Origin: an uncultured Muribaculaceae bacterium
Lineage (GTDB): Bacteria > Bacteroidota > Bacteroidia > Bacteroidales > Muribaculaceae
Assembly: GCA_947386115.1 (NCBI GenBank)
Contig: CANDNO010000022.1
Span: forward strand, 1 to 35,723
Direction of reading: 5' to 3'
DNA: 35,723 bases
A model generated the notes under the pieces. The model was not told the origin of the DNA, ran no database searches, and saw only the letters and a program-made list of their open reading frames with translations. Positions 1-9,118 of the stretch are shown here, piece by piece. Numbering within the stretch: position 1 is the first letter of the stretch; each line of letters starts with the position of its first letter. The translations under genes and the position numbers were made by a program.

Positions 1-65
1 GAGAATGAGTTATTCCTATCTCAAAGTTTTGCACTTCGATTTGGAATCTTCACTGTTTTAATGTC

Positions 66-1208
66 ATGACATTTAATAATCGCCTTTGTGTTGCAATTGT
101 TGCAGCATCAACTATTTCAATGGTTTCCTGTATAAAGGAAGAACCGCTCAATGCCGAGTGTGACATTCTGGCCGTCACGTTGCCCGACGACATATTGAAC
201 CGCGCACCCATCATCGAGAACAACAAAGTAACACTGATCGTCAAGAACGATGTATCGTTGCTTCAGCCGTTAGCCCCTGAGTTCCGCCTCACCCCCGGAG
301 CGACCATCGACCCGCCGAGCGGCACCCCGCGTAACTTCCTGTTTGCACAGAGCTACACAGTTACCTCAGAGGATGGCGAGTGGCACAAGACATATACCGT
401 CGAGGTCCAGAAAAACAACATTATAAATCTCGCTTATAACTTCGAACAGGTGCGCGAGATTCCGGCCCTCGGTGGCGCATGCAAGTATGACGAATTCTTC
501 GAGATAGGAACCAACGGCAAAGAGACCCTCGTGTGGGCTAGCGCCAACTCGGCCTACGCGCTGTCACTGCAGGCCTCTACGCCCAACACATTCCCCACCT
601 ACCAGTCGGCCGAAGGCTACGACGGGAAATGTGTCGTGCTCACTACCCGCTCTACAGGTTCATGGGGAGCCCGCCTCAAAAAACCTATCGCGGCCGGAAA
701 CCTTTTCATAGGCAACTTTGACAGCCAGAGCGCAGTCACCCGTCCGCTCGAGGCAACCCACTTCGGCACGCCGTTCTACAACGAGCCGCTGTCCTTCAGC
801 GGGTACTATAAGTTCACACCCGGCGAGACCTACTGCGAGACCGACGCCGACGGTAACTTCATTCCCGTTGCCGGCAAGACAGATATGTTCAACCTCTATA
901 TCGTAATGTACGAGACATCGCCCGAGTTGCAATGGCTCGACGGCACCAATGTTCTTGACCGCAACAACACGGCCATCATAGGCTCGGCCGAGATTCCCGA
1001 CCGCCATGCCAGCGATGAATGGGTAAGCTTCTCGGTTCCGTTCACAATGTGGGAGGGCCGATCAATCGACGAGACCAAACTTAAAGAAGGAATGTACAAC
1101 ATAGCCGTGGTAATGAGTTCAAGCCAGGACGGCGACTACTTCTGCGGTGCAATCGGCAGCACACTGTGGGTCGACGAGCTTCTTATCTCATGCAAAAGCG
1201 ATAAATAA
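66..1208 (+). CDS. PCMD-type lipoprotein (putative carbohydrate metabolism domain)
   Basis: Predicted 380-aa lipoprotein. The N-terminus has a short hydrophobic stretch ending in the lipobox MVSC, so Cys22 would be lipidated and the protein anchored in the envelope. Residues about 30-115 look like an Ig-like/DUF-type N-terminal domain (ending TYTVEVQK). The rest, from about YNFEQV to the end, has the beta-sandwich character of Bacteroidetes PCMD proteins, including FSGYYKF near residue 245 and LWVDELLIS at the end. The family is thought to bind or act on carbohydrate, but no catalytic residue can be named here. The next gene starts 37 bp downstream on the same strand, suggesting a two-gene unit. 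The ATG at 66 is the first usable start, since the ATG at 61 runs straight into a stop. The family call is from memory of the pattern; the lipoprotein call is firm. Confidence 0.72.
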   Translation: MTFNNRLCVAIVAASTISMVSCIKEEPLNAECDILAVTLPDDILNRAPIIENNKVTLIVKNDVSLLQPLAPEFRLTPGATIDPPSGTPRNFLFAQSYTVTSEDGEWHKTYTVEVQKNNIINLAYNFEQVREIPALGGACKYDEFFEIGTNGKETLVWASANSAYALSLQASTPNTFPTYQSAEGYDGKCVVLTTRSTGSWGARLKKPIAAGNLFIGNFDSQSAVTRPLEATHFGTPFYNEPLSFSGYYKFTPGETYCETDADGNFIPVAGKTDMFNLYIVMYETSPELQWLDGTNVLDRNNTAIIGSAEIPDRHASDEWVSFSVPFTMWEGRSIDETKLKEGMYNIAVVMSSSQDGDYFCGAIGSTLWVDELLISCKSDK

Positions 1209-1245
1209 ACATATAGTTCCCCCCCGTTTGAATATCACCCCTACG

Positions 1246-2028
1246 ATGAAAAAGACATTAATATATAAGACTTTCCTGTCAGCATCTCTACTGCTAACCT
1301 CCGCTACTGCCGCAGCCCAGAATGACAGCGCCGACGGCCGTTTCAAACTCCTCGGTCTTGAATTCGAGGTCAACGCCGGCACCAGCATCGGCGGAGCCAC
1401 CCCCATTCCACTGCCTGCCGAGATAAGGCACATCGATTCGTACAGCCCCGACCTCAACCTCATGATCGGTACAACCGTAACCAAATGGATTACCCCCGAC
1501 AATCGCTGGGGCGTGGCTGTAGGCCTAAGGTTAGACACCCGAGGCATGAAAACCAAGGCCGACGTAAAAAACTACGGCATGGAAATTCTCGACAACGGCA
1601 ACAAACTTAGCGGTCGCTGGACCGGCAAGGTGCAGACCAAGTATCACTCGCAGCAGCTCGTCGTTCCTGTCACAGCTGTATATCGCATCAACGACCGCCT
1701 CAAGGCCAATGTCGGTCCCTACATTGCCTATGCGTTCACCAACGATTTTGACGGATTTGTCTACGACGGCTACCTGCGGGAAGGTGACCCTACCGGTGAC
1801 AAGTATGTCTTTGAAGGTGACTCTCGCGCTTCCTACGACTTCGGCGACGACCTGCGCCATTTCCAGTGGGGATTCCAGGGTGGCATCTCATGGTCGGCCT
1901 ACAAACACCTGCTTGTCAATGCCAACCTCACCTGGGGCTGCAACAGCATTTTCAACTCATCGTTCAAGACAGTGAACTTCAATATGTACCCGATATATGT
2001 AAGCGTAGGCTTCGGTTACGTATTCTAA
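1246..2028 (+). CDS. Outer-membrane beta-barrel protein (porin-like)
   Basis: Predicted 260-aa outer-membrane barrel. The start MKKTLIYKTFLSASLLLTSA gives a clear Sec signal peptide with cleavage near ATAAAQ. The reading frame stays open upstream to 1147, but that extension overlaps the preceding gene and lacks a signal sequence, so ATG 1246 is chosen. The mature part alternates polar and hydrophobic residues, with typical strands such as WGVAVGLRLDT, LKANVGPYIAYAF and HLLVNANLTWG. It ends in a strand finishing YVSVGFGYVF, whose terminal aromatic is a classic signal for barrel assembly. It resembles the PF13568-type barrels of Bacteroidetes, for which no specific substrate is known. It follows the PCMD lipoprotein by 37 bp, so the two may act together at the cell surface. 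Confidence 0.72.
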   Translation: MKKTLIYKTFLSASLLLTSATAAAQNDSADGRFKLLGLEFEVNAGTSIGGATPIPLPAEIRHIDSYSPDLNLMIGTTVTKWITPDNRWGVAVGLRLDTRGMKTKADVKNYGMEILDNGNKLSGRWTGKVQTKYHSQQLVVPVTAVYRINDRLKANVGPYIAYAFTNDFDGFVYDGYLREGDPTGDKYVFEGDSRASYDFGDDLRHFQWGFQGGISWSAYKHLLVNANLTWGCNSIFNSSFKTVNFNMYPIYVSVGFGYVF

Positions 2029-2085
2029 AAATCTGTATCATACAAATTTAAACAATTTCTAACAGAACGCTCCTAAACATACTAC

Positions 2086-2137
2086 ACGCGGATTATTTTC
2101 GAACAGGCTCCGATTGCTGTTCAAGAATAATCCGCGT
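2086..2137. terminator. Bidirectional hairpin terminator between convergent genes
   Basis: A 12-bp perfect stem (ACGCGGATTATT at 2086-2097 with its complement at 2126-2137) continues inward through a near-perfect stretch to a GAACAG/CTGTTC stem (2101-2106/2117-2122) and a 10-nt loop. It lies between the stop at 2028 and the lptD stop at 2161, so it can end both transcripts. T-richness after it is modest (AATGTTTTAT on the + side). Confidence 0.75.
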
Positions 2138-2160
2138 AATGTTTTATCACAACCTTCGGG

Positions 2161-5016
2161 TTAGTACCAGCGTACTCCGGTTGAGCTTGAGGAGCGTTTG
2201 TCGTACTTGAGGTCGCTCAGCAGCGACGACTTCACCGAGATGTGGAAGTTGAAGCTCTTGTAGGGGCCTACCGGGATTACGCTCGCCGACATGGTGAAGC
2301 AGTGCAGGTCGCGCGAGATGTTACAGTTCATGTAGGCGAGTTTATGGGTGTCGAAGTTGTAGCTCGCCGAGAAGCTGAAGTTCCAGTTGGCCGTCGGGCG
2401 TATGTTGCCCGAGAAGCTGAGGTTCTGGGTTATACGGCCGTTATATTCCATCTTCTCTTTGTTGAACGTGCCGTAACCATAGTTTACCGAGTAGTTGAAC
2501 GTAAGGCTCCATGGCACCGACCACTGCATGTAGCCGTTTGATCCTACCGCCATAGTTTCTTCATCGTTATCGCGGCCTCGTATTCCGCGAGGTCGCCGGC
2601 GATCCACATCGTCATCAAACTCGTCTTCTTCTCCATCATCGTTCTCCTTCGGGCCTTTTTTGGTATCTCCGGTTTTCTTACCGCCAAACAGGTTCTTGAA
2701 CGTATCGTTATTAAATGTGTAGGAGAAGGATGTGCCGGTGCTCGACAGTTTGCCGAGCCCTTTGCCGGCTTTCCAGCGGGGAATGTTTACGCGCACGGGG
2801 TTTCCGGCCGAGTTGAGCTGATAGGTGTAGACATCCCACACTGCCGAGAGGTTAAGATTGAATCCCTTGGTGAGGCGCAACAGTATCGAGGTGTTGATAT
2901 TACTCCAGTTGAGCGAGTCGGCGGCGAAGTTATAGCTCTGCGACACCGTGAAGTTCTCGATGAGCGATACTTTCTTCTCGCCTATACTGTCGTTGTCGCT
3001 CTTGACTTTCATCTCGAGGTTATTGGCTATCGACACCGAGACGGATCCTTGCTTGCCTTGTCCGGGGACTCCATAAAGCGAGTTGGGGAACATCGAGTAT
3101 TTGCGACTTACCACTTCACCGGCGGCGTTGGTATACTGGTAGTTGCCGTAGTAGCCGAAGAATGGCGACGAGAAGTCGGGCGCGGCATTGAACGACACGG
3201 TGGGGGTGATGACGTGGCGTATCATCTTGACCTTGTCGCCCAGGAAGGGCAGGGGCTGGAAGAAGCCGTAAATCTTGGTATCCATCGATACCGACGCGTT
3301 GAAATCCCACACGTTGTAGAAACTGTAGGTGGTGTCGCACACCTCGGCTGCGGCGTTGGGGTCCCACTGGCGGCGCACCTTGCTGGTGTACATGCGGTCG
3401 TTGAGCGTCACCGACGGGGTGAGGTTGATGTACTTGAACAGGTTGAACGTGGCCGAGATGGGTATGTTGTGCTTCATGCCGTTGCGCCAGTCCTTGATAA
3501 GGCTTTTCTTGAAAAACTCGTCCTGCTTGGCGGTAAGCGAGTTCTGGAACTGGCCCGAATAGGACATACGTATTTTCTCATACCACTTCTCGTCGCCCAC
3601 AGCTCGCTTGCGCTTGAAGGGGTACACCTGGCTCATGGTCACCGTAAAGTTGGGGAACGAGACCGTGAGCGTGGAGTCCTGCGTACGCTGCGATATGTTC
3701 ATCGTGCTCGATAGCGACCACTTGCTGTTGGGGAATCGGTAGGTCATGTTGACCGTCGAGCTCTTGGTGTTCTCGGTAAAGCCCGACGAATAGTAACTAT
3801 TCAGGTCGTTACGGGTATATCCGGAGGTGGTGAAATTGACCGAGGCCGACAGCGTCATGTTAGGATTGGCCTTCGAGTCCTGGCTGTGGCTCCAGCGCAC
3901 CTGCAGGTTGGTGGCTTTCGTGTAGTCGCTTTGCCCCTTGTCCCCGGTAATGGTTGTAAGGTAGTTGACGGCAAAGTTACCGGAGTATTTGTAACGCTTG
4001 TTGTAGGTCGACTGCGCGTTAAGACCCCACGAACCCTTGGTGTAGATTTCACCGGTGAGCGCCAGGTCGATATTATCGTTGATGGCAAAGTAATAGCCGC
4101 CGTTGCTCAGATAGAATCCGCGGTTGTAATCGTCGCCGAATGTGGGCACAATAACACCCGACGCGTAACTGTCGCTGAACGGGAAGTAACCGAACGGCAC
4201 GGCAAGCGGCAACGGCAATCCAGCAAGCACCATGTAGGCCGGACCGGTCACGACATTCTTGCCCGGCTTAAGTTTCGAGCGGGTGAGCTGAAGATAGAAG
4301 TGCGGATGGTCGTGATTGTCGCAGGTCGAATATTTACCGTCTTCAAAAAAGAACGAGTCGTCATCATTCTTCTTGGCTCGACCGCCGGTGATGTATCCCT
4401 CGCCCTGCTGGGTAACCACATTGGTAATGAAACCCTTCTTGCTCTTGAAGTTATAGCTCATCGTCTCGCTCTCGTAGGGGGTGCCTTTCTCCTCAAACAC
4501 GGGAGTGCCTATGACCTCACCCGTAGAGTCGGCGCGTCCCATGGCATAGACATCGCTCGTGCGCATATCCACTTTGACCTCGGCTGCGTCGAGTTTGAGC
4601 TCGCCGTAGGTCACCTGAGCATCGCCATAGAGGAACACGAGATCGCGGCCGAACATCACGACCGAGTCGGTCGACTCGAAATTGACAGGTGCGTCGAGGT
4701 CGACTTTCTCTCTGATAAAGCGTGACTGGCCACGGCGCTGGAGGCGTGGCAACAACGGGAGCGAATCAACAGGGACTTTGCCGGCCACGCTATCGACAGC
4801 CGCCGTATCGACATTAACAGCAGTCGAATCGATTCGGTTAAAACGGGGTCGAATGAGCTTGGCGTTAGGCTCTACCGTGAGCGAATCGGCCTCCACCATG
4901 ACATCACTCATCGGCACACGCTGCGTAGCGGCCGACGGGCTGTCGGCCGAAGCGCTTAGCATAATGCTGATAATCAGACACAGGAGCGTGATTGCTCTAT
5001 ATAATGGTTGACGCAT
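2161..5016 (-). CDS. lptD: LPS-assembly protein LptD, Bacteroidetes type
   Basis: 951-aa outer-membrane protein expected to insert lipopolysaccharide into the outer leaflet as the barrel of the Lpt pathway. A signal peptide (MRQPLYRAITLLCLIISIML, then a cleavage region near SASADS) is followed by a low-complexity stretch rich in D, S and V. Next comes an OstA/LptA-like jellyroll (about 115-220; motifs such as YGDAQVTYGELKLDAAEVKVD and MSYNFKSKKGFITNV). The long barrel region starts with the segment GLPLPLAVPFGYFPFSDSYASG and ends in strands running to the C-terminal aromatic TGVRWY. Near residue 785-820 an acidic, then arginine-rich, loop interrupts the barrel (DDGEEDEFDDDVDRRRPRG). The gene has its own -7 box at 5042-5049 and is convergent with the upstream pair. 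The family is called with good confidence. Substrate specificity (LPS or LOS) is inferred from the family. Confidence 0.85.
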   Translation of the reverse strand: MRQPLYRAITLLCLIISIMLSASADSPSAATQRVPMSDVMVEADSLTVEPNAKLIRPRFNRIDSTAVNVDTAAVDSVAGKVPVDSLPLLPRLQRRGQSRFIREKVDLDAPVNFESTDSVVMFGRDLVFLYGDAQVTYGELKLDAAEVKVDMRTSDVYAMGRADSTGEVIGTPVFEEKGTPYESETMSYNFKSKKGFITNVVTQQGEGYITGGRAKKNDDDSFFFEDGKYSTCDNHDHPHFYLQLTRSKLKPGKNVVTGPAYMVLAGLPLPLAVPFGYFPFSDSYASGVIVPTFGDDYNRGFYLSNGGYYFAINDNIDLALTGEIYTKGSWGLNAQSTYNKRYKYSGNFAVNYLTTITGDKGQSDYTKATNLQVRWSHSQDSKANPNMTLSASVNFTTSGYTRNDLNSYYSSGFTENTKSSTVNMTYRFPNSKWSLSSTMNISQRTQDSTLTVSFPNFTVTMSQVYPFKRKRAVGDEKWYEKIRMSYSGQFQNSLTAKQDEFFKKSLIKDWRNGMKHNIPISATFNLFKYINLTPSVTLNDRMYTSKVRRQWDPNAAAEVCDTTYSFYNVWDFNASVSMDTKIYGFFQPLPFLGDKVKMIRHVITPTVSFNAAPDFSSPFFGYYGNYQYTNAAGEVVSRKYSMFPNSLYGVPGQGKQGSVSVSIANNLEMKVKSDNDSIGEKKVSLIENFTVSQSYNFAADSLNWSNINTSILLRLTKGFNLNLSAVWDVYTYQLNSAGNPVRVNIPRWKAGKGLGKLSSTGTSFSYTFNNDTFKNLFGGKKTGDTKKGPKENDDGEEDEFDDDVDRRRPRGIRGRDNDEETMAVGSNGYMQWSVPWSLTFNYSVNYGYGTFNKEKMEYNGRITQNLSFSGNIRPTANWNFSFSASYNFDTHKLAYMNCNISRDLHCFTMSASVIPVGPYKSFNFHISVKSSLLSDLKYDKRSSSSTGVRWY

Positions 5017-5041
5017 TGATGAGTCGATTCACTTTATCGGG

Positions 5042-5049
5042 CAAAGATA
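5042..5049 (-). promoter_or_regulatory. -7 promoter box of lptD
   Basis: Reads TATCTTTG on the minus strand, a perfect match to the Bacteroidetes -7 consensus TAnnTTTG. It ends 25 nt before the lptD ATG at 5016. No TTG is visible at the expected -33 distance, so only the -7 element is claimed. Confidence 0.5.
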
Positions 5050-5118
5050 GCGATTTCCGCCGTATCCACCCACCACTTTGAGGTTAATTTTTGTTGGCAC
5101 CGCCACAAAAACCAAAGC

Positions 5119-5145
5119 GAGGCTGCACAGTGCGTGCGCAGCCTC
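5119..5145 (-). terminator. Probable terminator of the DUF4301 transcript
   Basis: Inverted repeat GAGGCTGC (5119-5126) / GCAGCCTC (5138-5145) with an 11-nt loop. Read on the minus strand, the way the 5351-6880 gene is transcribed, it is followed by GCTTTGGTTTTTG. It lies before the lptD promoter box and would insulate the two genes. Confidence 0.5.
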
Positions 5146-5235
5146 ACCTTTATTTTGATACACCGAGGGTGTATAGGGGGAAATCATTTTGGTTCCGATT
5201 CGGGGATATGGACCTTGGGCCTCGGCCTTGTTTTG

Positions 5236-5340
5236 CTGGGGTTACGCGGCACGCCGCGTCCCTACAAGTATCGGTCCCAGCCCCCCCGGGGCCAAAACCC
5301 GGGCCCCGAACCTCGTACCTTGTACCTCGTACCTAAAAAA
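5236..5340 (-). repeat. Dispersed intergenic repeat, copy A (hairpin plus 7-bp units)
   Basis: The 28 bp at 5238-5265 are the exact reverse complement of 9191-9218. They contain the palindromic core ACGCGGC-AC-GCCGCGT. Similarity continues past the core for another 15 bp or so. On the other side, 5311-5333 carries three 7-bp units of type CTCGTAC/CTTGTAC, the complement of the GAGGTAC units in copy B. Between the two parts lies a GC-rich run with a second inverted repeat (CCCGGGGCC / GGGCCCCG). The element starts about 10 bp after the stop of the 5351-6880 gene. The remainder of 5017-5350 holds the lptD promoter box and a terminator, and no gene. Confidence 0.7.
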
Positions 5341-5350
5341 CCTTGGGCCT

Positions 5351-6880
5351 TTACAGGGGCTGGTGGACGGGGCGGAGGAGGTCGTTGACGGTCTTGACGG
5401 GGTTGAAGGTGGCGATGGGGACTTCGACAAAGACGGTGGTCCAGTCGCTCATGGCGCCGTTCCACAGGCCGGGGAGTTCGAGTGCGCGCAATGTCTTGCC
5501 GTGCAATGATTTGCTCGAGATGAAGCCGGTAGCGGGATCTACGTATCGGGGAAGATCGTAGGGCTTGCCGTTAATATCATTAATGTAGCAAACGAGGTCG
5601 ACGGGGTTGAAGTGTGTAGCCTTCGACACCATGGCTGCATACTCGGCGTTCTCGGGATCGATCTGTGTGCTTTCGAGCACCTGAGGCGATACGGTTCCGT
5701 CGGGGTTATAAGCAAGGTAGGGACCGCCGCCGGGCTCACCCTCGTTACGCACCATGCCGCAAACGCGCAGGGGGCGGTTGAACTTGGCGGTGAGGTAAAG
5801 TGCGAGTTCCTCATCGGTCATCTTGTCGGCTCCGTCGTGGCTTATCGACAGCTTGTCATGGGCGAATGCAAGCATCTCGTCGAGCTTGGCGCGGTCATAA
5901 TTTCCGGCTGCAAGATCGGTGAGATATGCCGCAATCACATCGTGAAGCTCGATGAGATAGCCGGCGAGCACCTGCTTGTAGCGCAAGGTAGGTTCACGAC
6001 GCGAATCGGGCACGACATTATCGATGTTCTTGATGAATACAACAGCCGAGTCAATATCGTTAAGATTCTGTATAAGAGCGCCGTGACCTCCGGGACGGAA
6101 AACGAGGTCGCCATTCTCACGGAACAGTGTGTTGTCGGGGTTAACGGCAACGGTGTCGGTAGAGGGTTTCTGCTCCGACATCGACACGTCAAACTTCACG
6201 CCCATGCGCTTTTCTACAGCGGGGATGGCCTCGGCGAGCTTCTTCTCGAAAAGGGCGCGATGGTTGCCCGAAACGGTGAAATGCAGTTTAACATGGCCGT
6301 TGGCATCGGTAGCCGACTGTGCTCCCTCAACAAGCTGCTCCTCAACGGGAGTGCGCACAGTGCCGTCGTTATAGGCGTGGAACGACAGCAACCCCTTGGG
6401 CAGGTTGCCGTAGTTCAAACCGTCGGAGTTGATGATTCCGGCGATGACGTCCTTATAGCGGCCATCGGCCAGAAGCTGTTTTATACTCTTGCCATGCAGG
6501 CGCTGCATCACCTCGTCAAGCTCCTTATAGAAAGGCAGGCGGTCGATATCCTTGATGAGTTTGTCGACATCGCTACCCTCGGCGGGAACATCGCTATCGC
6601 CGTCGACAAAGGCAAAGAGAGCTTTGAACATGCGCGATGCCGCACCCGATGCGGGCACAAACTTCGACACTGACCCACCGTCGGCCAGATAGCGGCGCCA
6701 GCGGGCTACCGCCTCATCTTCCTGAGCGGCGTCAAGGGCTACGATGCCGGCTCCCACGCGGGCCGAATCGGCAATCTTAAGAAACGGGAAACCGGTTTCA
6801 AAACGTTTTACTTGTTCAAGGAGTTGCTCCTCGGTGATACCTCTTGAAGCGAGGATCTCTTTGTCACGGGCGTTTAACAT
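5351..6880 (-). CDS. DUF4301 family protein
   Basis: 509-aa soluble protein with no signal peptide or membrane segment, matching the Bacteroidetes DUF4301 family. Function is not established. Recognisable parts are an N-terminal helical segment (MLNARDKEILASRGITEEQL), then KFVPASGAASRMFKALFAF near residue 95-113, and RPGGHGALIQNLNDID with VVFIKNIDNV in the middle. The loop with SGAASRMFK and the GGHGAL/FIKNIDN segment recall nucleotide-sugar pyrophosphorylases, so a nucleotidyltransferase-like fold is a reasonable inference but not shown. The gene follows the TPR gene by 35 bp, so the two are probably co-transcribed. The start ATG at 6880 is the only good one. Confidence 0.8.
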   Translation of the reverse strand: MLNARDKEILASRGITEEQLLEQVKRFETGFPFLKIADSARVGAGIVALDAAQEDEAVARWRRYLADGGSVSKFVPASGAASRMFKALFAFVDGDSDVPAEGSDVDKLIKDIDRLPFYKELDEVMQRLHGKSIKQLLADGRYKDVIAGIINSDGLNYGNLPKGLLSFHAYNDGTVRTPVEEQLVEGAQSATDANGHVKLHFTVSGNHRALFEKKLAEAIPAVEKRMGVKFDVSMSEQKPSTDTVAVNPDNTLFRENGDLVFRPGGHGALIQNLNDIDSAVVFIKNIDNVVPDSRREPTLRYKQVLAGYLIELHDVIAAYLTDLAAGNYDRAKLDEMLAFAHDKLSISHDGADKMTDEELALYLTAKFNRPLRVCGMVRNEGEPGGGPYLAYNPDGTVSPQVLESTQIDPENAEYAAMVSKATHFNPVDLVCYINDINGKPYDLPRYVDPATGFISSKSLHGKTLRALELPGLWNGAMSDWTTVFVEVPIATFNPVKTVNDLLRPVHQPL

Positions 6881-6915
6881 GGTTAAATTTTTTTTTAGAA
6901 TGTATTTGGTTATTC

Positions 6916-9051
6916 TTATCTATTCATTCGTTTGAGCAGATTGTAGCTCGACACGATACCGAGCTCACCGGCACGACTCAGGTCGGCCGAACCGTTACGG
7001 CTGTCGCCCTGCTGCAGATACTGGTATCCACGGTTATAATAGGCCACACCAAGCCCGGGCTCGAGTTCCACAGCCCTAGTATAGGCAGCAATGGCACCGT
7101 CGACATCGCCGGTCTCGGCCAGTATGTTTCCACGGTTGTAATAGGCGAGAGCCATACGGGGGGATAGAGCGATAACGCGATCGATGTCGGCAAGAATCTC
7201 GGCCATCGCGCTTGCGGTACGTGCTCCGGCAACATGACGGTCGGTGATACGCTCACCGTCCATCGCATCGGCTCCCTCGCGAGCCTTCAAGTCCTTATAG
7301 CGAGCTACGGCGCGCATGAAATAAGCAATCGTGAAATCGGGCGTAAGCTCTATGGCTCGGCCAAAGTCGAGTATAGCCGACTGATAATTGTGCAACATCA
7401 TGAAGTCCATGCCACGGCCAAGATAATCGATGGCGCGGGGCGTGTGGGTTGCCACGTATGAGTTGTAGTAGTCGACCGACTGGAAGTGATGGGCTATCTC
7501 ATCCTCGTTCGAAGGGCCGGTATCGTGGAGCGTCACCACCAGGGGCTGGCGCAGTGCACGAGTAGCGTTGGCGGCATTGACCTCGGTTATATAGTAAATG
7601 GCCGAATTGTCGATGGCATCATCGTCGGCATAGTAACTGAGCTTGAATAACGGCTCGAGCATAATCGTCTGGTTGCGATCCTGTACCTTGCCACGGATAT
7701 TCTTGTTGTTGTGTTCCTCGGCCACCTCGACATTGTTGTCGATAGTGCGCAGCGACGAGAAGCGGCGGGCAACTTCCTCGGCGCTCTCACGCGCCATATC
7801 GGCGGCATCATCGTCGGCCGTAGGAGCAGTACTTGCGCCCTGCTGCGGTTTGCCGTCGGCCGGTTTGTCATTTGAACCTGCGGGATGCTGCGAGCCGGCA
7901 TCGGCTACAACCTGCGACTCCTGCAGTCGGCGGCGGTCTTTTTTAAACATATCCATCGCGCGGTCATAGTCGGCCATAGCATGCCGGCGATCACCCATCT
8001 CGTTGTAGATGGTAAAGCGCGTATAAACGGCACCGGCAAAGTCGGGGAAGGCATCAACCACACGTGAAATGTCGGCAATGGCGCTGGCATAGTCGCGCTT
8101 GGCGGTATATATCATCGCGCGGTTGTACAACGCACGGTAATCGTTGGGGTCGAGCTGGAGCACCTGGCTGAAGTCGGTAAGAGCCCGGTCGTTGTCGAGG
8201 GTCTCCATGCGTAGCAGGCCTCGGTTGAAGTATGGCACGGGGTTGATGGGGTCAAGCGAAATCGATGTCTCGTAATCGTCAAGCGCGCCTCTGAAATCGT
8301 CGAGCTTGTACCTCACATAGGCACGGTTGATGTATAGGCCGGCCGACTTGGGCAGCAGCCTGATAGCCTCGTCCATATCGCTGCGCGCACCGTCGAGGCG
8401 CTCGTCGTCGCCCGATTTCATCGCTATCTCGGCACGCATCACATAGGCACCGGCGAGATTGTGGTTCAGTTCCAGGGCTCGGTCGAGATCGGCCGACGCG
8501 GCAACCGTATCCCCCATCTCGAGTTCGAGACGCGCACGGCCCATATAACCATTCTCGTAACGCGGATAAGATTTGAGCAATTGCTCGTAAGTGGCCGAAG
8601 CACCCTCAAAATCCTTTATATCCTCCTGTGCAATAGCCTTGTTGAACATAAGCCCGCGATTGTCGGGCAAGAGTTTCAGAGCATGGTTGTAATCGTCGAC
8701 AGCACCGGCAGCATTGCCCTGATTCTGACGAGCTACACCGCGCACCTCAAACGCGTCGGCGATAAACGGGTTACGCTCAATCGCAGCCGTAGCATCGGCC
8801 TCGGCGCCAAGATAATCCTCAAGATTGAGCTTGGCAATCGAGCGATAAAAATAAGGCATCGCCAGATAAGGCTTAGCCTGAATAGCCTGATTAAAGTATT
8901 GAATAGAAACGATATAATCCTCAAAGTACAGAGCATTCTGGCCTATGCGCATAACCTGCTCGGCATTGATCTGACCATACGCCGACTGGCACCGGCCCAA
9001 AGCGACCAGCGACAGACACAAAGCTACAAAAATGCGTACAAAACGGTTCAT
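6916..9051 (-). CDS. Secreted tetratricopeptide-repeat protein
   Basis: 711 aa from the ATG at 9051. The open frame extends to 9108, but that extension is Cys-rich and would precede the signal peptide MNRFVRIFVALCLSLVALG. A -7 promoter box also ends only 4 nt before 9051. The mature protein has about ten TPR units in two blocks. The first covers about residues 30-345 (for example AMPYFYRSIAKLNLEDYLGA, LMFNKAIAQEDIKDFEGA). The second lies near the C-terminus (AYFMRAVARY, ALAYYNRGNILAETGDVDGA, VAYYNRGYQYLQQGD). A hydrophilic linker rich in A, D, P and Q (SQHPAGSNDKPADGKPQQG) separates them. TPRs mediate protein-protein contacts, so this is likely a periplasmic or envelope scaffold. No enzymatic domain is seen. 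It is upstream of, and probably co-transcribed with, the DUF4301 gene. Confidence 0.82.
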   Translation of the reverse strand: MNRFVRIFVALCLSLVALGRCQSAYGQINAEQVMRIGQNALYFEDYIVSIQYFNQAIQAKPYLAMPYFYRSIAKLNLEDYLGAEADATAAIERNPFIADAFEVRGVARQNQGNAAGAVDDYNHALKLLPDNRGLMFNKAIAQEDIKDFEGASATYEQLLKSYPRYENGYMGRARLELEMGDTVAASADLDRALELNHNLAGAYVMRAEIAMKSGDDERLDGARSDMDEAIRLLPKSAGLYINRAYVRYKLDDFRGALDDYETSISLDPINPVPYFNRGLLRMETLDNDRALTDFSQVLQLDPNDYRALYNRAMIYTAKRDYASAIADISRVVDAFPDFAGAVYTRFTIYNEMGDRRHAMADYDRAMDMFKKDRRRLQESQVVADAGSQHPAGSNDKPADGKPQQGASTAPTADDDAADMARESAEEVARRFSSLRTIDNNVEVAEEHNNKNIRGKVQDRNQTIMLEPLFKLSYYADDDAIDNSAIYYITEVNAANATRALRQPLVVTLHDTGPSNEDEIAHHFQSVDYYNSYVATHTPRAIDYLGRGMDFMMLHNYQSAILDFGRAIELTPDFTIAYFMRAVARYKDLKAREGADAMDGERITDRHVAGARTASAMAEILADIDRVIALSPRMALAYYNRGNILAETGDVDGAIAAYTRAVELEPGLGVAYYNRGYQYLQQGDSRNGSADLSRAGELGIVSSYNLLKRMNR

Positions 9052-9055
9052 GCAA

Positions 9056-9063
9056 CAAAAGTA
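9056..9063 (-). promoter_or_regulatory. -7 promoter box of the TPR gene
   Basis: Minus strand reads TACTTTTG, fitting TAnnTTTG. The last G is 4 nt before the ATG at 9051, which would put transcription start at or next to the start codon. No good TTG at -33 is visible, so this is weaker than the three complete promoters in the window. Confidence 0.4.
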
Positions 9064-9118
9064 GCAAAAAAACTCCAAGCCCCCGCCACATTTCACGTTT
9101 TTTATCACCGACGCGCCA

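Noticed and set aside
1147-1245. 33-residue extension of the barrel protein
   Set aside because: It overlaps the preceding gene and would bury the signal peptide starting at 1246.
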